A stretch of 64,000 nucleotides of DNA from Linum tenue (taxonomy: Eukaryota > Streptophyta > Magnoliopsida > Malpighiales > Linaceae), in contig CAMGYJ010000009.1 of assembly GCA_946122785.1 (NCBI GenBank), positions 26,757,633 through 26,821,632 of the forward strand. Direction: 5' to 3'. Both the position numbers and the translations under genes were made by a program. The notes beneath the pieces are model-generated. The model ran no database searches, was not told the origin of the DNA, and saw only the letters and a program-made list of their open reading frames with translations. Every line of letters starts with the position of its first letter. Position 1 is the first letter of the stretch. Shown piece by piece: positions 22,027-33,030 of the stretch.

Positions 22027-23760
22027 ATAATGTGATTTTAGTAAATTTGATTGATAAGAAAATTTGTCTTTTTGAAATAATTGGATGAAAATGAAATGCA
22101 TGTAATATTTTCGTTGGAGGTAATGTTAATGAGTGAGATAGGGGGCAAAGGTTTCTGTACTTCCTTCCAAATTACATTTTACTCACCTGTCTTCATTTAA
22201 GAAGGCAACCTGTTTTTATTTGACCAAAATATATAAAGAATGAGAAGTCCGGAAAGCAAGACTATGCAAAATGATAGCAGTAAGATAAACATGCTTGACA
22301 AGCAAACATAAAGTACTTTTTTGAAATTCATGTATCACGCCGATTATTTTTTTTAAGTAACTCTTTAGGGTTGTTAAGAGCACTTGCTAAAACCTCTACA
22401 TGAGTAATTAATACAACACACAAATTTAGGGGTATTAGCAATATGACGGACATAATTTTAACTTATATTATGGCCGTTGTGGAGCTAGTTTTTGCCACGT
22501 AGGACAACGAAAGTTCCACAATTTTCCATGTCATTTTTTCAGTTTTAACATTTTAGGTTATTAGTTACATTAAAATAAAACTAAATAAATATGCATATTA
22601 ATCAACATCACCAAGATTTGAACCTATGACCTATGAGGTCAAACTATCATCATTTCAAATGTTCAACCACTAGGATAAAGTAGATTTGATGCTATTAACC
22701 ACAACAAAACATGTATATCAATCATCATAACTATGATTTAATCATGCAATCTAGAAGCTCAAACTATAATCATTTCAATTTTTTAACCAATAGAATAAAA
22801 TATCTTTCATGCAATTAATCACAACTATTTTTTGACCAATAGAATAGCTATCACGGTTACAATTGTGTAATCTATTTTTTATCATTGATAAGAAAATCAT
22901 TAACATCTACAAATATATTATTTTTAGTTTATAATATATTTCATAATTGTTTATAATTTCTTAAAAATAATTAAAAAATCTGAAAAACATAAATTTATAC
23001 CAACTATAAACTTTTACATAATTTGACATGTGATTTTATTTTAAAATTGAAATATGAAAAGTAAAGTATAATCTTCTTTCGTCTTCTAGAACACAAAGAA
23101 TTTAACATTTTGTTTGTACGAACTACTATAAATATGTGAACCAAAATAGTTATGTTGCAATTTGTTAGAAAATACTTACTATAAATATATGAAATATATC
23201 AACATAGTTCATTCATATGCTACAGTGATATATACACAAAATTTCATGTGTTTAAGAATATCACTAGACACCAATGGTCACCAAAGTTTTTTGTATATTT
23301 TTCAAAACCGAATTATGGTCATATGGTTTAAATATGTTTGTGACCAATTGGTGAAAGAAGTTATAAAAAAAGTAATGTACATATACATAATGCATTTGTC
23401 ATTTTTAGGATTGAATTTGACATTTCTTGCATATTAAAATATCATTATCTTTTCTTTTATGCTATTCCCACTTCTTTCTCTTTTCATTTTTCGTACGTCA
23501 TTAAATATTCTTCCATGCGCAATTATAAAACACATTAAACACATTGTCTTTACTTTTTCCTAATGTAATTATAATTCCTTTCTTTTCTCTTTTTATTGTT
23601 TGAAAAAAGTTCCTTTCTTTTTCCTACATGAGTGTAGATGTGCAACTTTGAGTCATATTCAGATGAATAACACATAAGTCAACCAAGATTTGTAAACGAA
23701 TCTTAAACTATTGGATATATGATGGTTGATATGTAAATAACTATTTTAATCCTTACTTAA
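22027..23760. other. AT-rich intergenic DNA
   Basis: No gene. Between 22600 and 22830 a stretch with TTTGAACCTATGACCTATGAGGTC and TTCAACCACTAGGATAAAG is loosely repeated (22720-22830). Such tRNA-like phrases occur in plant non-coding repeats, but no complete tRNA or SINE is present. Confidence 0.4.
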
Positions 23761-24640
23761 TGTGACATCCTAATACATATATTACTATTACTATTTTTGG
23801 TAACCGATGATACTCGCCGGATAACCTTACTCATAAGATAATGATTTATATCTTTTCCGTTACCTTTAAGAGTATAGTTCAAAATGACTTATTGTCCTTC
23901 TTATTGACCATGGCAAAACATGGAGTATTCAGTTTGCCGTCACCCACTTCTCAGGCCTTACTTGCTTAACTTAACTGTCAAGATACATCCGATATGATAT
24001 ATCTTATTCAGTTAAATAGACATCCATTAATCACCACATGCCATATCCCATTCATCATCTCAAACTCAAAGAATGCATACATCACAACATAAGGACCATC
24101 ACCCAGTCTCTTGATAACTCACTGTTTAACATGTATGCATCAAATATCACATCATACTGGCATTACCATGTAACCCCTGTCCCAACATAGCTAAACATCA
24201 TATCATCCAATCTTAAATCATTGTATAAAACACCATAGAAACCCATCATCATCGACATGCACATTTCATATATCACATCATAGAAACTCATCACTTAACC
24301 ACATCATAAGTAATATGTATACAATGATTCAATCACATGCATGGTTAGGTTCATTGCATTTTACATCTTAATTTGCCAAGTCATACACTCCTCGGGTAGT
24401 ATAGTAGATGACATGCATACCACCACAGATCGTACCTAGACTGGTGTCCTATAAATCCATTGCGGATCATACCCTAACCGATGTCATGTATACTAGGGTG
24501 GAACATACCGGACCGGTGTCCTGTAAAACCAACGCAGGATCATATCATGACGATGTCTTGTAAATTCAGTTACTATATTGACTGCACAACATAGCACCTT
24601 TATGTTTGTATTAAGTTATCACACAATTCTAGTTACATGT
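23761..24640 (+). repeat. LTR-like sequence, tentative
   Basis: The stretch begins TGTGACATCCTAATACAT, a beginning seen in plant gypsy LTRs, and ends near TGTAGTCACA. It contains a tandem repeat typical of such LTRs. No TSD or partner LTR was found, so this is a suggestion only. Confidence 0.3.
24428..24574 (+). repeat. Imperfect tandem repeat, four units of about 36-37 bp
   Basis: Units start at 24428, 24465, 24501 and 24538 with the consensus GATCATACC...ACCGGTGTCCTGTAAA. Spacing is 37, 36 and 37 bases. Confidence 0.85.
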
Positions 24641-25260
24641 AGTCACATATTAAATATTGGAGGATAATGTGAAGTGAAGACAAAGTGTCTCCATAACTAA
24701 CATCTGCTTTGATATAATTCGTACAATGTTGAAGGTAAGAAGCATAGCAGAATAGTTTGGTTGTACATTGATATAATGGTGGAAAATGCTAGCATAAACT
24801 CGAGGTGTAATATGCACCTTCATTCATACCTATTAGTTGTATGTTAATATATTTTGACAAATAAGAATCGGTGGTTACTATTTTTCATTAAATGAATCGT
24901 ACGGTTTGGATTAGAGAATTAAAGACTGTGTTTCACCTATTAGAGAATATGGTATAACATCATGTGCCAAACTCCGTTAATTCATGGTCTAAATACCAAC
25001 TCTATAGGAGTACGGTAAGGTGGCGTATACGAGCTTAAACCATGTACAACTTATGAAGTTGACAATTATTGGTCAATCAAAGATCTGATGGTCATGAATA
25101 ATATTTTCCAAGCAGTGATGAAGTTACAGCATTTTTTGACTTTATTGTTGATCATCATTAAAACCTAGAGTACAATCATAAATAAATATGAAAAGTAGGA
25201 ATCTGATACCATTGAAAAAAATGACAAATAATAGAAGGAAAAGTACAAACAATTGAACTC
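24641..25260. other. Intergenic DNA upstream of a Helitron end
   Basis: AT-rich, no genes; probably part of the Helitron whose 3' end is at 25261-25288. Confidence 0.35.
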
Positions 25261-25288
25261 GCCGCCCATCGGGCGGGCACAAAATTAG
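25261..25288 (+). mobile_element. Helitron 3' terminus
   Basis: A strong hairpin CCGCCC-AT-CGGGCGG at 25262-25276 is followed by GCACAAAATTAG and then T, matching the plant Helitron end (GC hairpin, about ten bases, CTRR/TTAG before T). Confidence 0.75.
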
Positions 25289-26330
25289 TTTTTTTTTAAT
25301 AAGGGTGACATAGGTTGATTTTTATTTTTAGATGTTATAAATAGATTTGAACTTGAGATCTATCTTAGGTTCAAGATTAGTGGTATAACCACTAGACCAA
25401 ATCCCTATTCGCTATAATAGCGAATATTGAACCTTGAGAATAGTTGCAAGACTATAAACCTTAAGATTTCCGAACAAATTCATATATTGAATCAATAGTT
25501 TGGATGGGGATTGGAAAATATGAGATTTTGGTTCAAATTCCCTCATTTGTGAGATTTTTGTACAAAATATGAGATTGAAAAATACACGATTTAGTGTGGG
25601 GTTTCAAATTCCAAAAAAAAAAAAAGACGTTGGATTTTGATCAAAATACCAATTTCCACATTCTTTTTTAACAAGTCAAAACATAAAACTTTTAACCAGA
25701 TATATGTAGGATCTAAACTCAAATCGCACCTTCAAACAACACTCAGACTATTTTCCTGGTCTGATAACTTCGTGATATTTTTCTTTCCTTTGTCCTTCAT
25801 TTTATATTATATTTTATATTTATAGCTGTGCTTCTCCTTTTATATTGAGTTGCATTAGAGACTATCCATAAAAGAGTTCATAAAAAATTCAGCCCCCTAA
25901 CATAAATAGCTAATGCAACGAATTTATCGCAACTCTTCATGCTTAACAGTTGCTGATCATCATTCATTAAAAATGCATATTTACGATGATAATCACAATA
26001 CAAATTGGATCAACTCCAAATTAAAAATTAAGACCTTAATTAATTTTAGCAACAAAATTCCAGAAAGATACCTCCACTTGTCCTCCGCCTATTTGATAGA
26101 TAATAAACAATTGTTGACATTGGCAATCCAATGATCCATCAAATTAGTTTTAAAACACAATTTCACTCCGTGACATAAATCAAGAACTGAAAACGTTAAA
26201 CAACATCATTTCAGTGATTAAAATATCTACAACACAAAAAGAAAAAGAAAAAGTGAAGTAAATGGGAAAAAATATTAAGGAAAATCCCAAAAGAGAAAAG
26301 CATCATAAATATTTTCTTTCCCATTCACTT
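25289..26330. other. Intergenic DNA upstream of the glycosyltransferase gene
   Basis: AT-rich. A tRNA-like phrase (TTCAAGATTAGTGGTATAACCACTAGACC) at about 25370-25402 looks like a repeat relic rather than a tRNA gene: no acceptor stem closes it. No gene seen. Confidence 0.4.
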
Positions 26331-26735
26331 TGGGGGGAGTCTGCGACCTGGCAGCTCTGCATACTCTCTTCTCCTTCCTCTCTGCAACCCTCCATTCCAT
26401 TCCCTCTCCTCTTTCTCTCTCTAAACTCTTCCTAAATTCTGTCCCACCATTTTCCCAATCCAATTTCCCCCTGATTAGCCTTCCCTTTCTGGGCCTTGTA
26501 GCTGCGGGGGATTGAAAGATTGATCCCAACATTGTAACCCCAATGCCTAATTCTCCTCTCCCCCATTCCTCCTCAATGATTAATTCGATTGATTGATGCA
26601 AAATCTCAATCGCGTTCTCTGTTCCCCGCATCCCCCAAATCCGAATCCGGTGGAAGAAGGAAACCCATCTGGCGGATTGAAAAGAAATTCCCAAATCCAT
26701 ACAAGCTGAGGCGAATCGGGAGCAATCATTTGGGA
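26331..26735 (+). promoter_or_regulatory. Probable 5' leader of the glycosyltransferase gene
   Basis: The stretch 26360-26470 is CT-rich (TCCTCTTTCTCTCTC), typical of plant 5' UTRs just downstream of transcription starts. The reading frame upstream of 26736 stays open to an ATG at 26589, which could add 49 residues, but that sequence lacks the look of the conserved N-terminus and is treated as leader. Confidence 0.5.
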
Positions 26736-29503
26736 ATGACGATGAAAGGGAACCAGAAAGATCCGGAGAAGATCATCTGGGATCAGATGCGGAACCCAAA
26801 CTCCATCGCCGCTCCCGGTTCCCCAGCTCGGATCCTCCCCAAGCTCATGGTATGGCTTCTCCTCTTCGTCACCGTCACCTACGTTTTCTACACCCTCAAG
26901 CTCCTCTCCACTTCCCAAGCCTGCGACGACGACCCCTTCTCCCACCACCACCGCCTCTCCCACGTTTCCCTCAGCGGCAACCACTCCTCCTCCGACGATG
27001 CGGGCACGGGAATCGCTCTCCCGCGGCGGGAGATCGAGGAGGTGCCGGAGAAGCAGGGGACGGGTCTTCAGCACGTGGTGTTCGGCATCGCGGCGTCGGC
27101 GAAGCTCTGGGAGAAGAGGAAGGAGTACATCAAGATTTGGTACAAGGCCGACAGAATGAGAGGGGTCGTTTGGCTGGACGAGGAGGTGAAAACCAAGGAG
27201 GAGGACGAAGGGGTCCTGCCGCCGATCAAAATCTCCGGGGACACCTCGAAGTTCGTGTACAGGAACAAGCAGGGCCACCGGTCCGCGATTCGGATCTCGC
27301 GGATCGTCTCCGAGACGCTCCGCCTCGGGATGGAGGACGTGCGGTGGTTCGTGATGGGCGACGACGACACCGTTTTCGTCACCGAGAACCTGATCCGGAT
27401 CTTGCGCAAGTACGACCACACCCAGTACTACTACATCGGCAGCTTATCGGAATCCCACCTGCAGAACATCTATTTCTCCTACGGGATGGCCTACGGCGGC
27501 GGCGGGTTCGCCATCAGCTACCCGCTCGCCAAAGCCCTCGAGAAGATTCAGGACCGGTGTATTCAAAGGTACCCGGGATTGTACGGCTCCGACGACAGAA
27601 TGCAGGCATGTATGGCGGAGCTCGGCGTTCCCCTAACCAAAGAAGTCGGGTTCCACCAGGTTCGTTAACTTTTTTTTACCAATTCCAGTTCCAATTTTGA
27701 ACTCCGCGGCGGAAGTTCTTCCGCCGCCGCCGTTTTGGCCGCCGGCATTGCATTTAATTCGAGCTTTGTACGAGTTCCCCACTTCCCCAGTTGAGATAAA
27801 TGATCCGAGTTAGGTTTATCTAGTTTGATTTGATACAAATTTCTCCTCGATAACCGAAAATCGTCCTTTATCCCGGTTTCGGGCAATTTCCTGCCGGGTT
27901 CCGGTTGGTTTTCGTGGCGGTGACTCGTTCTGAGTCTGACTCGTGGCTTGGGAAGCGAGTCACGAGCTCAACCCCGTCCCGTCCGTATCTGACGCCCGTT
28001 CCCGATCTCCGGAACAGGGCCCACGTGTACACTTCTGTTTCTGACCTTTGCTCCGTCCACGCTACACCATCCGATTAAATTTCTGGTCCCCTCTACTCGC
28101 GCTTTCCTCACGCGTGCACCCACCTCCCCCCAAATTGAGAAAAAACCTTCAAATTCGCTATGGTTGGACCGGATGCTGAATCGAAAATGTTAGTGGTTGA
28201 GGGTCTAGTAGTTAATTGTTATTGTTGGTTAATTGTTGATAGAATCGTTCATGATATATAACATATACTGATTTAATAATGAAGATATCAGTGAACATAA
28301 ACCATTTCAAATTCATATCATCACTAAAATATCTAACAAATCATTCATGCGATCTCACAAAAGAAATCATAATTTCTTTTAGTTCAAGTTAAAAATCACA
28401 GTGGTAGTCGGTAGTGGACCGCCTAAAGTAGACAACAAGGTTGAAAAATAAGAAGAGTAATATGAAATAAAACTAATAAATTTAGTTTGATGGTCTTAGT
28501 TTACATTAAAGTAATTTTTTTAAACAAATTTGTGTTTAAAATAGTAACCAATGATCAGTTAAACTGTGGTGAATCATCTGATTTTATATTAAAGTGTGAA
28601 AAACAGTATGGTCCATCAGTAACTAGCACAGACGTTGATCCGGTTTGATTCTTATAACAATGTGGTAAACTGATTTTTCACCGTCCCAAAGACGGTGTCG
28701 CTTAACGAACCAATGTCTGATTTTCTTCTCTTTTGCAGTATGATGTGTACGGCAATCTGTTCGGCCTCTTAGCATCACACCCGGTGGCGCCGTTAGTCTC
28801 ACTGCACCACCTCGACGTGGTGGAGCCAATCTTCCCGAACGTGACGCGTGTTGAGGCCCTACAGCGCCTTGCGGTGCCGATGAAGATGGACTCGGCAGGG
28901 CTGATTCAGCAGTCTATCTGCTACGACAAGTCACGGAGCTGGACTGTCTCGGTGTCCTGGGGTTTCGCGGTGCAAATCTTCAGGGGAGTTTTCTCCCCAC
29001 GAGAGGTCGAAATGCCTTCCAGAACGTTCCTCAATTGGTACAAGAGGGCCGACTACACGGCCTACGCGTTCAACACCCGCCCCGTCGCCAGGAACCCTTG
29101 CCAGAAGCCGTTCGTGTTTTACCTCTCCAAGGCAAGGTCGATGACCTCGCTGAACACGACGGTGAGCGAGTATATACGGCATCGTGTCCCCCACCCTAAT
29201 TGCAAGTGGAAGATGGCTGATCCAAGCAGTATAAACATGGCGGTGGTGTACAAGAGGCCCGATCCTCAGTTGTGGAGCAGGGTAAGTGTGTCTGTCAATT
29301 AAGTATTTGATTGATGTTATTGGTTTTTTTATTTATTGATGTTATTGGTTGCATTCGATTTCTTGCTGTGGAAGTTAATTGCTCTGTTTTTTGTGGGGCA
29401 GTCTCCAAGAAGGAACTGTTGCAGGGTAATGAGCACAAAGAAGAAAGGAACGATTACTATCGACGTCGGGATGTGTAGGGATGGTGAGATCAGTGAGATA
29501 TAG
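26736..29503 (+). CDS. DUF604/Fringe-like Golgi glycosyltransferase, three exons
   Basis: Exons 26736-27659, 28739-29281 and 29402-29503 join in frame to 522 residues. Donors are CAG|GTTCGT and AGG|GTAAGT; acceptors are TTTGCAG and GGGGCAG. Residues about 37-57 form one hydrophobic segment (KLMVWLLLFVTVTYVFYTL), a type II signal anchor, so the enzyme should sit in the Golgi or ER with its catalytic part in the lumen. FVMGDDDTVF holds a DxD metal and nucleotide-sugar motif at D209-D211. GMAYGGGGFAISYPLA and CYGSDDRMQ-like sequence (LYGSDDRMQACM) follow, then GFHQ|YDVYGNLFGLL across the first junction. These are hallmarks of plant DUF604 (PF04646) proteins, related to Fringe-type beta-1,3-glycosyltransferases. 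The substrate is unknown. The length suits the family. An upstream in-frame ATG at 26589 is an alternative start. Intron 1 (1079 bp) has an AT-rich half with no recognised insertion. This is the only intact host gene seen. Confidence 0.93.
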
Positions 29504-30149
29504 CAGAAGTACTCGTGACTGGGTTTGAACTGAACTCCTGGGGAAGAAGCTGCTGCCTGCCACTCTTCCTTCTCCTAGTATGATGTTTCTTATTCGTCCA
29601 TTGAAAGTTCAGTGTTAGTTCATTAATTTATTGATGAGGGCGCCCATAATTTTTGTAATTGTCGATCCAAGGTAGGCTACTCAGTGCTCAATTTAGAGAC
29701 TAGAGAGAAGAAAAATGGCCAAAAAAGGAAGTGTTGATTAGAAGAAATTGATGTATAAAGTCGTAGTTTTATGTCTTAATTCATAAAATTTTGTCAATCC
29801 AGAAAATGAGATGGGTAAAATGAAAAGGTATCTTCTTCAGATTGCACATGTTTGATTTCAGATATCTAAATATGAGTATACAGGTACCTGTGATTATTAA
29901 GTTTGGCCTGCCATACTCGGAAAACGGACATGGCAGGATAAGATATTTTGGGTCTGGTTATCAAATGGCCACTGAAATAAGAAAAGAGTTGATTGACGGT
30001 CAATCCGACCAGTCTCTTAGGATTCCCAACGGTTGGGTTTATGCATTGTCGGCTAAAACTACCAGGAAACTGGATTTCGATCAGAGTGAGAAAAAATAAC
30101 CCAGAGGAAATTGATAGCTTACCTAACAGATTGAGTAAGACAATAAGTA
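29504..30149. other. 3' UTR of the glycosyltransferase gene, then unassigned sequence
   Basis: The first 200-300 bases should be 3' UTR. The stretch 29840-30110 has an open frame with ordinary composition (85 codons) but no recognised family or start context; I do not call it a gene. Confidence 0.4.
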
Positions 30150-31057
30150 TTCACGGAGGTGACGGTGGTGGTTGAAGGAAGACTTGAAGGTTGTAACTTG
30201 TACGACGAGGCCCAGCTGGAAGGAACAGTGAAGAAGAAGAAGCCAGGCACGGGCAGGCCGCCAATTGGCTTCCCATCCATGTCAGGTCACGCTCCCCTTG
30301 TCGAGGATTGCGATCAGTTTTGCGTTCGCCCTGCGCCTGAAAGACAGCAGCATCGGCGCGCGGTCTCCGGCTATTTGAGATGTTGCGCTGCTGTTCTTCA
30401 CTCATGACCAAGTGATAAGCTTCTTCTAAGCTAGGAGTAGGTTTCGTGGCAAGAATCTGTGTTTTAACGGTACTAAAAGCGTCATCCAGCCCCATCAAAA
30501 AATCAAATAGACGCTCACCTTCCTTAGCTTCTCGCTGACGACGTTTAACATCACAGGTGCATCCACCACATGTGCACTCAAGAGATGGAGCTAAGGAGCT
30601 GATCTCGTCCCATAAACCTCCTAGCTTAGTATAAAAGGAGGATACAATAGTCTTCTCTTGCTGCAACAAATTTATCATGCGCTTCAACTCGTACATACGA
30701 GCAGCGCTGTCATGCCCAAATCGCGATTGCGAATCGAGCCAAATATCACGCGACGTTTTGGCAAAACGCACGCTACTGCGAACATTCTTGGTCATGGCTG
30801 TCTTAAGCCAGCCCTTGACCATCGCATCACATTGCTTCCAGATATCATACTCCTCTCCCCCTGAAGTCGGCGCCATGATGGTCCCATAACAAAGCCAACT
30901 TGTTTTTGGCTATAAGAGAATCCGTTATATCCCCAACCCATTCTCCATAATTAATTTCGGTGAGAAGTTCTCCAACAAAAAGTTGGCTAGGATTGTCGGA
31001 CTGGTGGATGGTGAACGGAGAAGGACGAGCAGCCGGCGCGCCACTGTGAGTAACCAT
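30150..31057 (-). pseudogene. Copia gag fragment
   Basis: The minus strand first reads SPFTIHQSDNPSQLFVGELL, then TEINYGEWVGDITDSLIAKNK (31057 to about 30870), and after a frameshift EEYDIWKQCDAMVKGWLKTA, SRDIWLDSQSRFGHDS and LVMSEEQQRN. This follows the plant copia gag pattern (UBN2/Retrotran_gag families): LNG/NYxxW, WxxCxxMVxxWL, IWxxLxxxF. One frameshift lies near 30850-30870. The zinc knuckle and everything after it are missing. It would have formed the capsid of the element's virus-like particle. Confidence 0.85.
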
Positions 31058-31148
31058 TGCCGCCGCTGGTGGTGCTAAAAGCTGAACCCGCAGGAGTCTT
31101 CTCTCCTTCGCCAGCTATGATGAACAAACAAGGTGTGAATCGATCATA

Positions 31149-31160
31149 GCTCTGATACCA
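31149..31160 (-). other. Primer-binding site, tRNA-iMet type
   Basis: The minus strand reads TGGTATCAGAGC immediately after the LTR end, the standard complement of the 3' end of initiator methionine tRNA used by plant LTR elements. Confidence 0.9.
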
Positions 31161-31784
31161 TGTAAAATTCCACGAGATCGATCAAAGAATAAACGCACAA
31201 GACAAGATTTACATGGTTTTCCTGTTCATGAATGAACGAGACTAGTCCACGGAGAGCGTGAGTTCTCGGCTGATATTTTATTATGATTAGGTTTTTCTTC
31301 TCTTTTCTTGGAGCATCAGACGTGAGCCATTCTCCTTTTATACAAAATCACAGTCGAACCCTATCAACACTAAACACGGGTTGACTAATTACATTAAGAT
31401 CCCAATCTTAATAAAACATGTCATTAAGTATAGGGATCACAACCTGAGTTCTCAGCTGATATTTTATTATGATTAGGGTTTTTCTTCTCTCTTCTTGGAG
31501 CAAGCCGAACCCTATCAACACTAAACACGGGTTGGTTAATTACATTAAGATCCCAATCTTAATAAAACATGTCATTAAGTATAGGGATCACAACGTGAGT
31601 TCTCGGCTGATATTTTATTATGATTAGGGTTTTTCTTCCCTTTTCTTGGAGTAGCAGACGTGAGCCATGCTCTCCTTTTATACAAAACCCCAGCCAAACC
31701 CTATCAACACTAAACACGGGTTGGCTAATTACATTAAGATCCCAATCTTAATAAAACATGTCATTAAGTATAGGGATCACAACA
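31161..31784 (-). repeat. 5' LTR of copia remnant A, 624 bp, with internal triplication
   Basis: Read on the minus strand it starts TGTTGTGATCCC and ends GGAATTTTACA, directly before the primer-binding site. Three direct units starting at 31258, 31444 and 31595 share GAGTTCTCGGCTGATATTTT and AACACTAAACACGGGTTG. The middle one lacks about 35 bases. Confidence 0.85.
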
Positions 31785-31786
31785 TA

Positions 31787-32459
31787 TGGATCTGGTTAAG
31801 AAATGAGGCAGCAACCACAAGCAAGAATAATGCATAAGACGCACGATTTATACGTGGAAAATTCAAATCGAGAAAAACGACGGGACCTTTGTCCAAGCCA
31901 CAACTCCACTAGACTTTGGTGGGATTACAAGTTCTCTCTATACTAGATAGAGTTTTACAAATACCTTAAGAATAGACTTCTTGGATCAACAATCAACAAC
32001 AATAGCTCTCACCAACACGGTGGATAACAAAAACAAGATCAAGACCAAAAGAGGTTTAGAAGTACCCAAAACAGATTCGTACACCTTCTGCCCAGCAGCG
32101 ATTACCGACGAACTAGAGATCAGAACGACGATTTCTCCGGTCAGAATAAAGCCTAGATAATTCCTAACCCTCTGTCTAAATTTCAGAACGATCCAACAAT
32201 TCAATTTTCCAGAATGCTCACTTGAACAGGCTGCCCTGCTGCAGAAACGAAAATTGCAACTCTTTGTTTCTCACTTCTCTCTTTTCCTTATCTCTTCTCT
32301 TTCTGATTCTCTATAAAAAAAGAAAGGTTGTCTCCTCTTTTTTTTTTACCAGACAACAACTCTCTCTATTTTTAATAATAGAGGATCTTCTAGAAACCAA
32401 CCAAAACTCAAACTCAAATCGGTTAGTCCAACCACCATATGAGTTGTACCAACCCAACA
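31787..32459 (-). repeat. 3' LTR of copia remnant B, about 673 bp
   Basis: Starts TG and ends CA on the minus strand and follows a polypurine tract. It carries TTTATACGTGGAAAATTC in plus orientation, a phrase common in Tnt1-like LTRs. Borders are inferred from the termini and the polypurine tract. Confidence 0.65.
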
Positions 32460-32475
32460 TATCTCTACCTCCAGC

Positions 32476-33030
32476 TCATATGTGGGGTAATACCAAACCT
32501 GCCTCATCTCGACAGAAGATATATTTCCCACTTGGTAGAGATTTAGTTATCATGTCCGAACCATTGTCATATGTATACACTTTGTTGAGCACCAACAACT
32601 TCTCTTCCAAAACATCACGAATCCAATGATATCGAACATCTATGTGTTTCGACCTTGAGTGGAAAGTATGATTCTTCCAAAGATGAATTGCACTTTGACT
32701 ATCACAATAGAGAACATACCTCCCTTGCTTGATGCCCAACTCTTGAAGAAACTTCTTCAACCATAGCATCTCTTTGCAAGCTTCCGTCACGGATATGTAC
32801 TCCGCTTCTGTTGTTGATAATGCAACACATTTTTGTAGTTTAGATTGCCATAAAAATGCAACACCCGCAAAACACATCATGTATCCAAAAGTCGACTTTC
32901 TACAGTACACATCACCTGCCATGTTAGCATCGATATATCCATCAAGTGTGGTATTGCCATTACCAAAGCATAGACACACTCTAGAAGTACCTCTCAAGTA
33001 GCAACGAATCCACTTCACTGCTTGATGACT
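32476..33030 (-). pseudogene. Copia RNase H domain, truncated at its N-side
   Basis: Minus-strand translation gives HQAVKWIRCYLRGTS, GYIDANMAGDVYCRKSTFGY, LSTTEAEYISVTEACKEM, YCDSQSAIHLWKNHTFH and KHIDVRYHWIRD, the Ty1/copia RNase H region of the Tnt1/Tork lineage. The frame is open to its stop at 32476. It is separated from its RT by insertion of the gypsy LTR at 33031, so it cannot be part of a working polyprotein. Confidence 0.9.

Larger units (their letters stand above)
30150..31784 (-). mobile_element. Antisense copia-type remnant A: LTR, primer site and gag
   Basis: From high to low coordinate: LTR (31784-31161), primer-binding site (31160-31149), gag (31057-30150). The element is cut off within or just after gag; no pol follows. 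Bases after the LTR are TATGG (31785-31789), a TSD candidate without a partner in view. Confidence 0.75.
31787..33030 (-). mobile_element. Antisense copia-type remnant B (Tork/Tnt1-like): RNase H and 3' LTR
   Basis: The minus-strand order is RNase H (33030-32476), a purine-rich GAGCTGGAGGTAGAGATA, then an LTR beginning TGTTGGGTTGG at 32459 and ending CAGATCCA at 31787. The upstream pol is cut by the gypsy element starting at 33031. Confidence 0.8.

Noticed and set aside
25370..25405. tRNA-like phrase with ACCACTAGACC
   Set aside because: No acceptor or D stem can be formed; probably a relic found in plant repeats.
26580..27419. Minus-strand open frame of 279 codons over the glycosyltransferase exon 1
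   Set aside because: It mirrors the GC-rich coding exon; its Pro/Leu/Val-rich translation matches no family and the plus strand has conserved motifs and splice sites.
26852..27700. Second plus-strand frame of 282 codons over the same exon
   Set aside because: Arg/Pro-rich shadow of the real frame with no domain and no continuation in exon 2.
29842..30099. 85-codon frame downstream of the glycosyltransferase
   Set aside because: No recognised domain, no conserved start context and no splice partner; could be chance or a decayed repeat.
31149..31160. tRNA-Met-like sequence
   Set aside because: Only the 12-base primer-binding complement is present next to an LTR; no tRNA gene.
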